A model generated the notes under the pieces. It was not told the origin of the DNA, made no database searches, and was given only the letters and a program-made list of their open reading frames with translations. From positions 1,178,001 to 1,242,000 of the forward strand of contig NZ_JAASQJ010000002.1 in the NCBI RefSeq assembly GCF_011762185.1: a DNA stretch of 64,000 bases. Direction: 5' to 3'. Shown piece after piece: positions 52,704 through 61,556 of this stretch. The translations under genes were made by a program, and so were the position numbers. Source of the DNA: Dyadobacter arcticus (GTDB lineage Bacteria; Bacteroidota; Bacteroidia; Cytophagales; Spirosomataceae). Every line of letters starts with the position of its first letter. Position 1 is the stretch's first letter.

Positions 52704-53000
52704 TTGTTTAGAAAGCTGTGTCTCATAATGCTTACGACTTTCCTCATCTGTAAAGCCACAGATGTAGTCAGCCTTCTGCTAGCCAAGGAGAAATCTGAGG
52801 TAGTTTGTGAGACCGATACTTGTGACAATGAGAAAACTGAGATTGAAAAAATTAATGATGATCTGCTTTTGATCTCTAATAGTGTGGATTTTGGTAAATT
52901 TTGTTTGTCCATTCCACTCAAAAACTCCTTCTCTTTTACCATTCAATTCCGGACCGAGATTCATTACAATCTCCTATCCCCTCCCCCAGAATTGATTTGA
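52704..53000 (+). CDS. Small exported protein of unknown function
   Basis: A 98-residue product from a TTG start with N-terminal signal-like segment (MFRKLCLIMLTTFLICKATD). The mature part holds a Cys pair (CETDTCDNEK), a mixed strand region (SFSFTIQFRTEIHYNLLSPPP) and ends PPPELI. I do not recognise the family. The Pro-rich end resembles small periplasmic proteins seen beside transporters in Bacteroidota (inference). It lies about 107 bp before the carbonic anhydrase gene. Confidence 0.5.
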   Translation: MFRKLCLIMLTTFLICKATDVVSLLLAKEKSEVVCETDTCDNEKTEIEKINDDLLLISNSVDFGKFCLSIPLKNSFSFTIQFRTEIHYNLLSPPPELI

Positions 53001-53106
53001 CTTCCTGATTAGTTAATTTTCGACAGTAATTACTTGCTTGGATGGTATTATCATTCGTCCTTGCGACCATATTGGCATGCATTATTCCATCATTTATACA
53101 GAAATC

Positions 53107-53754
53107 ATGATCAAATCATATCAAGAGCTTTTTGAAAATAATAAAAAATGGGTTGAGGAAACCAATCTTCAAAATCCCGACTTTTTTACGAATCTGGCAA
53201 ACGGTCAAAGTCCAAAGTTTCTCTGGATCGGCTGCTCAGATAGCCGCGTTCCTGCGAACGAGATTACTGGCACACAGCCTGGTGATATTTTTGTGCATCG
53301 TAATATTGCCAATATGGTGATTCACACCGACATAAGCATGCTTAGCGTGCTTGACTACGCTGTAAATGTCTTGAATGTAATACACATTATTGTCTGCGGG
53401 CATTATGGCTGTGGCGGCGTGCAAACTGCAATGGGAAATAAGCAGGTAGGGTTGATAGATAACTGGCTGAGGCATATCAAAGATGTATACCGTCTGCATC
53501 AGACTGAATTGAATGCGATTACCGACCTGCACAAAAGAACGGATCGTCTGGTTGAATTGAATGTGCAGGAACAGGTGCATGACCTCGCTAAAACGTCCAT
53601 CGTTCAGAATGCCTGGGCAAAAGGACAGCCTCTTCAGGTTCACGGTTTGGTGTACGATATCAAAAATGGAATTCTGAATGACCTGAATGTGACTGTGGAT
53701 GATACAACGGTTGTGGAAGACGTTTACCGTCTCGAAACGCGTCAGCTGGTTTAA
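53107..53754 (+). CDS. Beta-type carbonic anhydrase
   Basis: A 215-residue zinc enzyme that interconverts CO2 and bicarbonate. Zinc ligands are Cys43, Asp45 (in CSDSR), His99 and Cys102 in CGHYGCGGV. The ATG at 53107 (MIKSYQELFENNKKW) matches the family; the upstream in-frame start at 53038 is rejected. It is 46 bp before a SulP anion transporter in the same direction, so the pair may move and supply bicarbonate (inference). Confidence 0.95.
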   Translation: MIKSYQELFENNKKWVEETNLQNPDFFTNLANGQSPKFLWIGCSDSRVPANEITGTQPGDIFVHRNIANMVIHTDISMLSVLDYAVNVLNVIHIIVCGHYGCGGVQTAMGNKQVGLIDNWLRHIKDVYRLHQTELNAITDLHKRTDRLVELNVQEQVHDLAKTSIVQNAWAKGQPLQVHGLVYDIKNGILNDLNVTVDDTTVVEDVYRLETRQLV

Positions 53755-53799
53755 AATTCCTTTAAGCAAATCCATTCATGATCCTTTTGAGTCAATCGT

Positions 53800-55377
53800 A
53801 TGTCGTTGAAAAAAAATAATTGGCTGTCCAATATCAAATACGATTTCCCTTCCGGATTAGTCGTTTATCTGGTAGCGTTACCGCTTTGCCTCGGGGTGGC
53901 GCTCGCTTCTACCGGCAGGTCCGACCTTTTGTTTTCGGGAATTATTGCCGGTGTTGTTGGAGGTATTGTAGTGGGAGCGCTCAGCGGCTCCTCACTCGGC
54001 GTCGCAGGTCCCGCAGCCGGACTGGTGGTCATTGTCCTAAATGCTTTGGAAACGTTGGGAAGCTTTGAAGCATTTTTGCTCGCGGTGGTCCTCGCGGGGA
54101 TTTTGCAGGTTATTGCGGGATTTTTAAAAGCGGGGATTGTTGGCTACTACTTTCCTTCGTCGGTGATCAAAGGCATGCTGGCTGCCATAGGGATCACCCT
54201 TATCTTGAAGGAAATTCCTCATGCATTCGGATATGACGCCGACTTCATGGGAGATGAGGCATTTGATCAGAAGGACGGACAGAACACTTTCACCGAACTA
54301 TATAACTCGGTTAAATATAGCAGCACTGGTGCTATTGTCATTTCAGCTGTATCTCTCGGCATACTCATATTATTTGATAGGCCATTTATGAAAAAGATTC
54401 AGTTGTTTCGTTTTGTGCCTGGTGCGCTGTTCGTGGTGGTAACAGGGGTCTTACTGAATCTATCTTTTCCCGGATTTATGCCTGCTTGGACTTTATCTGG
54501 TGACCATTTGGTACAGTTGCCTGTCGCTTCCGATGTGAGCGAATTTTTCGGATTTTTCAAAACGCCAGATTTTTCAGCATTTACAAAAGTTGAAGTATAC
54601 ACCGTAGCGGTCACCTTAGCCATTGTGGCAAGTTTGGAAACGTTACTATCCGTGGAAGCAACGGACAAGCTCGATCCGTTTAAAAGAGACACGCCCACCA
54701 ACCGCGAGCTGATTGCGCAGGGATTTGGCAATATCGCATCCGGATTGATAGGCGGCTTGCCGGTTACGCAGGTAATCGTTCGCAGTTCCGCTAACATTGA
54801 TTCCGGGGGGAGGACCAAAATGAGTACCATTGTTCATGGCACTATCCTGCTGCTTTCTGCCGTATTCATACCGAGGTTTTTGAATTTTATACCACTGGCT
54901 TCGCTTGCGGCAATTCTTCTAGTGGTTGGTTACAAGCTATCCAAGTTTTCTTTATACAAAGGGATGTATCGGCTGGGAAGAGAGCAGTTTGTACCATTTA
55001 TCGTCACCATTATCGCAATCCTCAGCACCGATTTGCTTAAAGGTATTGCGGTAGGAATGGTAGTCGCCATTTATTTTATCCTCAGAAAGAACTACAAACA
55101 CTCTTACCATTACATAAAAGAGCAACATCGCGACGGAGAGATCATTACCTTGATTTTATCCGAAGAAGTAACTTTTTTGAATAAGGGCAGTATCAGCGCT
55201 ACATTGGAAAACCTGCCTGAGGGCTCCACAGTAGTCATTGATGGAAGCAAATCATTGAATATCGATTACGATGTGCTGGAAATCATTCAGGATTTTAAAA
55301 GACATTCGGCTCCATTGCGCAACATTATTGTTGAAACCAAAGGAATCACTGATGTCGAGGTAATAGGAGGACATTAA
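53800..55377 (+). CDS. SulP-family inorganic anion transporter
   Basis: A 525-residue membrane transporter. About twelve helices run to residue 430, including the signature GLVVYLVALPLCLGVALASTGR and VVGALSGSSLGVAGPAAGLVV, followed by a STAS domain (SEEVTFLNKGSISATLENLPE and VVIDGSKSLNIDYDVLE). SulP proteins carry sulfate, bicarbonate or other anions with H+ or Na+. The adjacent carbonic anhydrase favours bicarbonate. A terminator follows directly. Confidence 0.93.
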   Translation: MSLKKNNWLSNIKYDFPSGLVVYLVALPLCLGVALASTGRSDLLFSGIIAGVVGGIVVGALSGSSLGVAGPAAGLVVIVLNALETLGSFEAFLLAVVLAGILQVIAGFLKAGIVGYYFPSSVIKGMLAAIGITLILKEIPHAFGYDADFMGDEAFDQKDGQNTFTELYNSVKYSSTGAIVISAVSLGILILFDRPFMKKIQLFRFVPGALFVVVTGVLLNLSFPGFMPAWTLSGDHLVQLPVASDVSEFFGFFKTPDFSAFTKVEVYTVAVTLAIVASLETLLSVEATDKLDPFKRDTPTNRELIAQGFGNIASGLIGGLPVTQVIVRSSANIDSGGRTKMSTIVHGTILLLSAVFIPRFLNFIPLASLAAILLVVGYKLSKFSLYKGMYRLGREQFVPFIVTIIAILSTDLLKGIAVGMVVAIYFILRKNYKHSYHYIKEQHRDGEIITLILSEEVTFLNKGSISATLENLPEGSTVVIDGSKSLNIDYDVLEIIQDFKRHSAPLRNIIVETKGITDVEVIGGH

Positions 55378-55380
55378 AAA

Positions 55381-55430
55381 AATCCCACATTTCCGCTGAA
55401 AGCGGGATGTGGGATTAGCTTTTGTAATAA
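55381..55430 (+). terminator. Intrinsic terminator after the SulP gene
   Basis: AATCCCACAT (55381-55390) pairs with ATGTGGGATT (55407-55416), with inner CCGC/GCGG pairing, then AGCTTTTG. It probably also stops the convergent Spy-like gene. Confidence 0.8.
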
Positions 55431-55439
55431 GTCGATTTA

Positions 55440-55898
55440 TTATCGTTGTTTGAGACGTTGGATCAGCATATCATTGAACGTCCGTTCGGCCTTGTACAAT
55501 TCAATTACCTGACTGGCCGTAATTACTTTCAGAAATTTATTCTGATATTCCTTTTCAAGATCAAGGTCTTTTTGACGCAGATCCTGAACCTCTTTGAGAT
55601 TATCCAGCACCTGATCATCGGTTTGACCTTCCGCCTTTTTATCATTAATTATTTTACGCTGTGCACGGTGGATATCTCTGCGTTTCTGCGAATATTCATT
55701 ATAAACAGGCCAAAATCCCACTGACTGTTCCGATGTTAGGTTCAACCGGTTGGTAATAATTGCAACCTTGGCGTCCTGTATCCTCTTAATTTCTTCTTCG
55801 GAGCGACGTTGCGCATTGGCTGAACCTATCGCGGCAAATGCGATGATTAAAATGGTAAAAATTTTACGATATCTTCTGATTGTAAGTTTTAAGTTCAT
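55440..55898 (-). CDS. Small periplasmic Spy/LTXXQ-like protein
   Basis: A 152-residue protein with signal peptide (cleavage after about SANAQ) and a helical rest. NRLNLTSEQSVGFWPVYNEYSQKRRDIHRAQ resembles the LTxxQ motif of the Spy/CpxP family, which protects periplasmic proteins and senses envelope stress. The ATG at 55896-55898 is chosen; the long upstream extension overlaps the anti-sigma-like gene and is non-signal. It is the last gene of a three-gene unit with the sigma factor. Confidence 0.78.
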   Translation of the reverse strand: MNLKLTIRRYRKIFTILIIAFAAIGSANAQRRSEEEIKRIQDAKVAIITNRLNLTSEQSVGFWPVYNEYSQKRRDIHRAQRKIINDKKAEGQTDDQVLDNLKEVQDLRQKDLDLEKEYQNKFLKVITASQVIELYKAERTFNDMLIQRLKQR

Positions 55899-55917
55899 CT
55901 TATTAAGCTTGTTAGGG

Positions 55918-56358
55918 TCATATCTTCTCCGATCCGGAGACACTTTCCTGTAATTGTTGACGAAGCACATCGTCGTCCATTCCATCAAGGTAATAAAGCA
56001 CGGTAGAATCAGTATCAAAAGCCTTCTGAACTACCTTATGCTCGCTTAAATCGTAATAACTGATGTTTTCCTCTTCCAGATAATCAATGATCGACGCATT
56101 ACTTACCCCACTTAGCGGCTCCTGACCTAATGAACCCTGACGTTCCGGAACAGTTACCCAAACCAACATCAGAATAAGCGCCATGGCAGCAACCAATCCC
56201 GTCACACGTTGCCACGACCAGCTGATAACCGGCCTACGGACAGGCTCCAAAGGAATTCGTGATTGTATGATCTGAGGCAATTGATCAAAATAACCCTCAG
56301 GAACAGAAAAGGGAACTTCCCTTTTAAGATCATCCAATCGTATCCGTTCTTTATCCAT
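55918..56358 (-). CDS. Single-pass membrane protein, probable anti-sigma factor
   Basis: A 146-residue protein: an N-terminal cytoplasmic part (KERIRLDDLKREVPFSVPEGYFDQLPQ), one membrane helix near residues 49-68 and a C-terminal periplasmic part rich in acidic residues (SIIDYLEEENISYYDLSEHK). It lies 54 bp behind the ECF sigma gene in the same direction, the usual place of an anti-sigma factor. Family identity is weak by sequence, so the role is inferred from topology and position. Confidence 0.75.
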   Translation of the reverse strand: MDKERIRLDDLKREVPFSVPEGYFDQLPQIIQSRIPLEPVRRPVISWSWQRVTGLVAAMALILMLVWVTVPERQGSLGQEPLSGVSNASIIDYLEEENISYYDLSEHKVVQKAFDTDSTVLYYLDGMDDDVLRQQLQESVSGSEKI

Positions 56359-56412
56359 GATTATTTATATTTCCAGGTTTACGGGAATTTGACCAAAGTA
56401 ATGGCAAATGGT

Positions 56413-56955
56413 TTAATCAGTTTGATTTAAAAAATCTTCTATTTTTTTGGTAGCCCAATGGTATGAGGCTTTTAGCGCGCCTACTGACGTTCCTGTAATT
56501 TCTGAGATTTCCTCATAAGGCAGGTCTTCGAAGTATTTGAGGTTAAAAACCAGCCGCTGTTTTTCTGGTAATTTTAATAACGCCTTTTGTAGTTTAAGCT
56601 GAATGGCATCGCCACTCACTTCCGGATCAGCTTCCAGCTTTTCGCTTAATTCATTCTCCACGTCGTGCATAGGCACGAAAAATCTCTTTCTTTTTTTATT
56701 AAGGAAGTTGATGGCTTCATTGCTTGCTATCCGATAAAGCCAGGTATAAAGTTTCGAGTCACCCCGGAAATTTTCGAGCGCTGTCCAGGCTTTTATAAAC
56801 ACGTCCTGGGTAATGTCATTAGCGTCATCGTGATCGACCACCATTTTTCGTACCAGCCAATATACTTTTTGCTGATACTTGCGTACCAATTGATTGAAAG
56901 CGTTCCTGCGCGTTTCGGTATTTTGAAAAAGGGATAATAATTCTTCGTCAGACAT
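56413..56955 (-). CDS. ECF-type RNA polymerase sigma factor
   Basis: A 180-residue sigma-70 family factor with region 2 (YWLVRKMVVDHDDANDITQDVFIKAWTALENF) and region 4 (LPEKQRLVFNLKYFEDLPYEEISEITGTSVGALKASYHWATKKIEDFL). No region 1 or 3, so extracytoplasmic-function type. It redirects polymerase to a stress or envelope regulon. The next two genes on the same strand, a membrane protein and a Spy-like protein, fit a signal-controlled unit. Confidence 0.93.
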   Translation of the reverse strand: MSDEELLSLFQNTETRRNAFNQLVRKYQQKVYWLVRKMVVDHDDANDITQDVFIKAWTALENFRGDSKLYTWLYRIASNEAINFLNKKRKRFFVPMHDVENELSEKLEADPEVSGDAIQLKLQKALLKLPEKQRLVFNLKYFEDLPYEEISEITGTSVGALKASYHWATKKIEDFLNQTD

Positions 56956-57074
56956 TTAATCCGTACTAACCTGATAACTGATTTCAGTAAAACCGCACCC
57001 TTACCGTGACCCTAAACCCGAAATCGACGCGAGCCAATAATAATTTATTTTTTATTTCGGGACAAATAAAATTT

Positions 57075-57118
57075 AAGTCCTGCGAAAGCAAAACCATTGT
57101 CTCACTTCCGCAGGACTT
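57075..57118 (-). terminator. Terminator after the split transketolase genes
   Basis: AAGTCCTGCG (57075-57084) and CGCAGGACTT (57109-57118) pair over 10 bp and extend inwards with one mismatch. A T-rich stretch follows on the minus strand. Confidence 0.75.
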
Positions 57119-57166
57119 AGTATCCTGATGCCTTCCTTGATGACGGGTATTTTTGAATAATAGCTA

Positions 57167-58120
57167 TTACTTTCTGGCAATAGCGCGCTTTGCAGCCTCT
57201 ACGATATGTTTTGCTGTCAAACCATATTTTTCCATCAGCTGGGTCGGTGTTCCGCTTTCTCCAAAGCTGTCGTTAACCGCAACGTATTCCTGTGGCGCCA
57301 GCAAGTGTTTTACCAAAACCTGGGCAATGCTGTCTCCCAATCCGCCAATGCGGTTATGTTCCTCAGCGGACACCACACAACCTGTTTTTTCAACGGATTT
57401 GAGGACTGCCTCTTCGTCCAGAGGTTTGATTGTATGAATGTTGATAATTTCTGCATTGATACCTTCGGCCTCCAGCAACTCACCGGCCTGGATTGCTTCC
57501 CAAACCATGTGCCCCGTTGCAAAAATGCTGACGTCGGTCCCTTCATTGACCATCCAGGCTTTACCTATCTCAAATTTTTGATCTGCATCGGTAAAAATTG
57601 GAATAACCGGACGACCAAAACGCAGGTATACCGGTCCTTCATATTCGGCAATCGCAATGGTCGCTGCTTTTGTCTGGTTATAATCACAAGGATTGATCAC
57701 CGTCATTCCCGGCAACATCTTCATCATGCCAAGGTCTTCCAGGATCTGGTGTGTTGCACCATCTTCTCCAAGGGTAAGACCCGCATGAGAAGCGCATATT
57801 TTTACATTCTTATTCGAATAAGCGACGCTCTGGCGAATTTGATCGTAGACGCGGCCCGTTGCAAAATTCGCAAATGTGGTCGCAAAAGGGATTTTACCAC
57901 CAATGGTTAATCCTGCCGACAAACCAATCATATTGGCCTCGGAGATACCGCATTGGATAAACCGCTCCGGATTTTCCTTGATAAATGCTTCCAGTTTTAG
58001 GGAGCCTACCAAATCAGCGCAGAGGGCGACAACATTGGGATTTTGCTGACCAAGAATTTGCATTCCGGCCCCAAAGCCCGAACGTGTATCTTTCTTTTCA
58101 GTGAAGGTGTATTTTTTCAT
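57167..58120 (-). CDS. Transketolase, C-terminal subunit
   Basis: A 317-residue half of a two-gene transketolase. It has the pyrimidine-binding domain (ERFIQCGISEANMIGLSAGL with the catalytic Glu) and the C-terminal domain (VVSAEEHNRIGGLGDSIAQVL). The partner subunit lies 11 bp upstream. It moves two-carbon units between sugar phosphates in the pentose phosphate pathway. Some split enzymes of this kind act on other sugars, so the exact role may differ. Confidence 0.9.
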   Translation of the reverse strand: MKKYTFTEKKDTRSGFGAGMQILGQQNPNVVALCADLVGSLKLEAFIKENPERFIQCGISEANMIGLSAGLTIGGKIPFATTFANFATGRVYDQIRQSVAYSNKNVKICASHAGLTLGEDGATHQILEDLGMMKMLPGMTVINPCDYNQTKAATIAIAEYEGPVYLRFGRPVIPIFTDADQKFEIGKAWMVNEGTDVSIFATGHMVWEAIQAGELLEAEGINAEIINIHTIKPLDEEAVLKSVEKTGCVVSAEEHNRIGGLGDSIAQVLVKHLLAPQEYVAVNDSFGESGTPTQLMEKYGLTAKHIVEAAKRAIARK

Positions 58121-58131
58121 TATAAGTATAA

Positions 58132-58989
58132 TTAATAATCGCCCATAGTTTCTTCCAATTGCGCCAGCGCTGCAGCCAATTGCTCATCATTAGGTGCCAC
58201 ACCATGCCATTTATGGCTACCCATCATAAAATCAACACCAAAACCCATCCCGGTATGCAATAACACCATAATAGGTCTGCCGTGTCCAAGTCGGCTTTTC
58301 GCCTCGTAAAGACCTTTCAAAACAGCCGTCATGTCATTGCCTTCTTCAATTGAAATAACTTCCCAGCCAAATGCTTCGTATTTCTTTCCAAGATCCAGGT
58401 TGTTCATGACTTTAACCGTCGGACCGTCAATCTGCTGACCATTCAAATCGATGAATGCGATCAGATTATCGACCTGGTGGTGGGGCGCAAACGTAACAGC
58501 TTCCCAAACCTGGCCTTCCTGCTGCTCGCCATCTCCCATCAGCACATGCACTATTCCCTTATCATCATTCAATTTCTTTGCACGAGCTGCACCCAGTGCA
58601 ACGGATAAACCCTGGCCCAATGAGCCGGAAGCAATACGGATGCCTTCCAAATGCTCATGCGTCGTGGGGTGGCCTTGTAACCTGGAATTCAGTTTGCGAA
58701 AAGTGGCTAGCTCAGGAACAGGAAAGTATCCTTTACGCGCCAGCACGCTGTACCATACCGGAGAAATATGACCATTGGAAAGGAAGAAAAGATCTTCGCC
58801 TGTTCCATTCATGTCGAATACGGGCTTACCATCCTGTTCATTTAACATCAGACGTTCGAAGTATAATGCTACGAATAACTCGGTGCAGCCCAGAGATCCG
58901 CCAGGATGTCCTGATTGGCAACCATGTACCATTCGTACAATGTCCCGTCGAACCTGTGAAGCAACTTTTTCTAATTGTTCAATTTCCAT
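58132..58989 (-). CDS. Transketolase, N-terminal (thiamine diphosphate) subunit
   Basis: A 285-residue subunit with the thiamine diphosphate motif GDGEQQEGQVWEAVTFAPHHQVDNLIAFIDLN and the nearby HPGGSLGCTELFVALYF and GSLGQGLSVALGAA. It forms the active site together with the C-terminal subunit encoded 11 bp downstream. It is 92 bp after the bcp gene on the same strand. Confidence 0.9.
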   Translation of the reverse strand: MEIEQLEKVASQVRRDIVRMVHGCQSGHPGGSLGCTELFVALYFERLMLNEQDGKPVFDMNGTGEDLFFLSNGHISPVWYSVLARKGYFPVPELATFRKLNSRLQGHPTTHEHLEGIRIASGSLGQGLSVALGAARAKKLNDDKGIVHVLMGDGEQQEGQVWEAVTFAPHHQVDNLIAFIDLNGQQIDGPTVKVMNNLDLGKKYEAFGWEVISIEEGNDMTAVLKGLYEAKSRLGHGRPIMVLLHTGMGFGVDFMMGSHKWHGVAPNDEQLAAALAQLEETMGDY

Positions 58990-59081
58990 TTTTATTTTCT
59001 ATTGAGTGGTTCTTATCCCTTTATTCTAAAATACTTTTTTACCGTTAAAGGTCCTGTAATTCACCATTTCAACATGACTGT

Positions 59082-59543
59082 TTATTGGTTAATATTTCCG
59101 AGAATTTGATCAGTGTGTTTTTTAGACTCTACCTTTTGAATGATCTCTTCAATTATGCCATTTTCATCTACAACAAATGTCGTGCGCAGAATTCCCATAT
59201 AAGTGTGCCCGAAAGTCGTTTTCTCTCCCCAAACACCAAAAGCCTCTACCATAGCATGTTCAGTGTCGGCGAGCAGGGAAAAAGGAAGATTATATTTTTT
59301 TATGAATTTTTGATGCGCTTTCTCATCATCTACGCTCACTCCCAATACTTTATAACCTCGTTTTAAAAGCAATTTGTAGTTATCCCTCAAATTACAGGCT
59401 TGTGTCGTGCAGGTCGGTGTGTCGTCTTTGGGATAAAAATAAAGGATTACCTTCTTTCCTTTGAAATCCGATAGCTTTACTATTTTTCCCTTCTCGTTTT
59501 TTGCAGCAAATGCAGGTGCTGGATCGCCGACTTCTAATGCCAT
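59082..59543 (-). CDS. bcp: Thioredoxin-dependent thiol peroxidase (Bcp/PrxQ)
   Basis: A 153-residue peroxiredoxin that reduces hydrogen peroxide and organic hydroperoxides. Peroxidatic Cys45 and resolving Cys50 lie in YPKDDTPTCTTQACNLRDN, five residues apart as in the PrxQ class. Family blocks GDPAPAFAAKNEKG and KYNLPFSLLADTEH follow. It starts 2 bp after the M23 peptidase stop, so the two are co-transcribed. Confidence 0.95.
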   Translation of the reverse strand: MALEVGDPAPAFAAKNEKGKIVKLSDFKGKKVILYFYPKDDTPTCTTQACNLRDNYKLLLKRGYKVLGVSVDDEKAHQKFIKKYNLPFSLLADTEHAMVEAFGVWGEKTTFGHTYMGILRTTFVVDENGIIEEIIQKVESKKHTDQILGNINQ

Positions 59544-59545
59544 AC

Positions 59546-61504
59546 TTACCTTCTACGTTTTTTTACTTTCTTCTTTACTACAACCGGATCTGCCAGTTCT
59601 GTTCGCAAGATAGTACTATTTCCTGCCCGGTCTGTCACTTCCAGCACGAGCTCGCCTTCAAATGGCTTGGTCTCGTCTAGTTTTTCCGACCATATGTATC
59701 CTTTTTGGTAATCATAATTGAGTAAAACCCATTCATCATTGATCAGCGCTTTAAAATGGTCAATACCGGAAGTCCTGTCGCCAATGTATCCCCGGATTTT
59801 GTTTTTACTATTTTCGATCAATCGGACTTTCGGAGGTAATGTATCTTCCTGGATCACAAATGTGCCCAGCTCTCTGGTGTCAAACTGGATCCGATCTTCA
59901 TTCCATACTCCACCTAAAAATCTATAATATCCATCCAAGTAACGATATGCATGCGTCCTGGCCTTATTTTCAGGCACTTTTCCCGGCGTGAATGCGATAG
60001 CAATATTGTCATTCAATGCAGTTCCCCTATTATTAATGGTTAATGCATTAAAATTCCTCTGACCCGTCAGAAACAATGTATCAAACAAACTGGTGTTCTT
60101 AAAATCCACAGACCATTGCTCTGATTTAAAACTGGAAGCGGCCCCCGGGAATATTTGACTTCTCAGATAAGTTTTGACGGTCGTATTATTAATTTTAACA
60201 GAGTCTGGCCTGTATGTCCTCAAGTCCGTGAGGAAAATTGCCGACTCATTGGCATAAAGATCCGGCTGCTTTTTCACCTCTTTCCCTTCCACATAATAAG
60301 TAGCAAAAGGAATGGAGCTACGGTAATATTTTGCCTTTACTACCAATGTATTTTCCTGAACATCAGTTACAATCCATTCCGGGTTGACCTCCATGTCGTA
60401 AACTGGCAGCGGCTGTTTTTGCGCTTCACCTTTTACATGGAAGATCAGTTCGGACGAGTTTTCGTAGGAATCGGAGATATGGATCCGGACTTCATGAGTC
60501 AATGTGTCCGTAATATTCAACTTGCCTTTGTAAAAATCCGTTTTATACAAATTGAAATTATTTCCGTCGGGTACATAACATTTCAAAAAGCGCTGGCCTG
60601 TCTGCTGCTCCGTTTCGTAGTCAATGAGATTGTTATAATCCCGGGTTGGGGCGCTTGGGAAAATTTCCATGTTATAGGAAAATATCTCTTTCCCGTCCAC
60701 CTTTATTTCAATGCATTGGAGGCCGTACCGAAATCCGGTTCCGGTCATCTGGTCGTGTGCTACCAGATCAATGCCGACCAATCCGGTGGCAGTAACGGGA
60801 TGTGCCAGGCGGTAAGAACCATCCGATTGCTTCACCGGCGTGTACACTTTCCTGTCGAACTGACCATTTACACGTCCATTAATATCCAATGGTCTGATTG
60901 CCAGATTTACAAACTTGGGAGGCGTAACGTCTTTGATCTCATTAAAACCAAAATAGAGCGGATTCAGATAGTTATTGTTTGAATCCCTGATCTCGAAATG
61001 CAAATGCGGCCCTGCCGAACCTCCCGTATTTCCGGAAAGTGCAATCAATTCCCCCTGTCCAAAAGTGTATTTCCCCTGTTCCGGAAATAGCTCAATCTCA
61101 AAGCTTTGTTTTTTATACTGCTCTTCCCGAACATAGGAAGCCAATGTGTTGCTGAACTTCAATAAGTGGCCGTAAACCGTTGTCTGACCATTCGGATGGC
61201 GGAGATAAATTACATTTCCATATCCACCTCTCTGTACAGCAACTTTAAATACAAATCCTTCCGCCGCCGCATACACAGGCAATCCCTCACGTTGCTCCGT
61301 ACGGATATCCAATCCCGCGTGAAAATGATTTGTGCGTAAATCACCCAAACCACCAGCCAGCGAATTCGCAAGCCCTGGCCGGATAGGAAACTGGTAATAG
61401 CCTTTTGGATACGTCTGCTTTTGAGCAAAAGAAATTTGAGAAATGATGGCCAAGCCTAAAACAAACAAAAAAGAACGGACTATCGCCCGGAAATTATTTC
61501 GCAT
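59546..61504 (-). CDS. M23-family metallopeptidase
   Basis: A 652-residue exported peptidase. Signal peptide MRNNFRAIVRSFLFVLGLA to about QISFAQ. The zinc motif HxxxD is at residues 62-66 (NHFHAGLD), and HLHFE near residue 165 supplies the second His. So the M23 domain sits at the front, with about 480 residues of beta-rich region behind. It should cut peptide cross-links in the cell wall, unless it is an EnvC-like activator; the complete zinc set speaks for activity. The start at 61502-61504 is preferred to the 61633 extension. Confidence 0.9.
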   Translation of the reverse strand: MRNNFRAIVRSFLFVLGLAIISQISFAQKQTYPKGYYQFPIRPGLANSLAGGLGDLRTNHFHAGLDIRTEQREGLPVYAAAEGFVFKVAVQRGGYGNVIYLRHPNGQTTVYGHLLKFSNTLASYVREEQYKKQSFEIELFPEQGKYTFGQGELIALSGNTGGSAGPHLHFEIRDSNNNYLNPLYFGFNEIKDVTPPKFVNLAIRPLDINGRVNGQFDRKVYTPVKQSDGSYRLAHPVTATGLVGIDLVAHDQMTGTGFRYGLQCIEIKVDGKEIFSYNMEIFPSAPTRDYNNLIDYETEQQTGQRFLKCYVPDGNNFNLYKTDFYKGKLNITDTLTHEVRIHISDSYENSSELIFHVKGEAQKQPLPVYDMEVNPEWIVTDVQENTLVVKAKYYRSSIPFATYYVEGKEVKKQPDLYANESAIFLTDLRTYRPDSVKINNTTVKTYLRSQIFPGAASSFKSEQWSVDFKNTSLFDTLFLTGQRNFNALTINNRGTALNDNIAIAFTPGKVPENKARTHAYRYLDGYYRFLGGVWNEDRIQFDTRELGTFVIQEDTLPPKVRLIENSKNKIRGYIGDRTSGIDHFKALINDEWVLLNYDYQKGYIWSEKLDETKPFEGELVLEVTDRAGNSTILRTELADPVVVKKKVKKRRR

Positions 61505-61556
61505 GAAAGAAAAGTGTATGAATGTCCGATGCAGGACCGTTGTTTGAAAATATGGA

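Noticed and set aside
57206..57910. 234-codon frame on the plus strand
   Set aside because: Antisense to the transketolase C-terminal subunit, which has strong family motifs; Cys/Phe-rich nonsense composition.
60155..60982. 275-codon frame on the plus strand
   Set aside because: It lies fully inside the M23 peptidase gene on the other strand, has no domain-like pattern and is a shadow of a gene with clear motifs.
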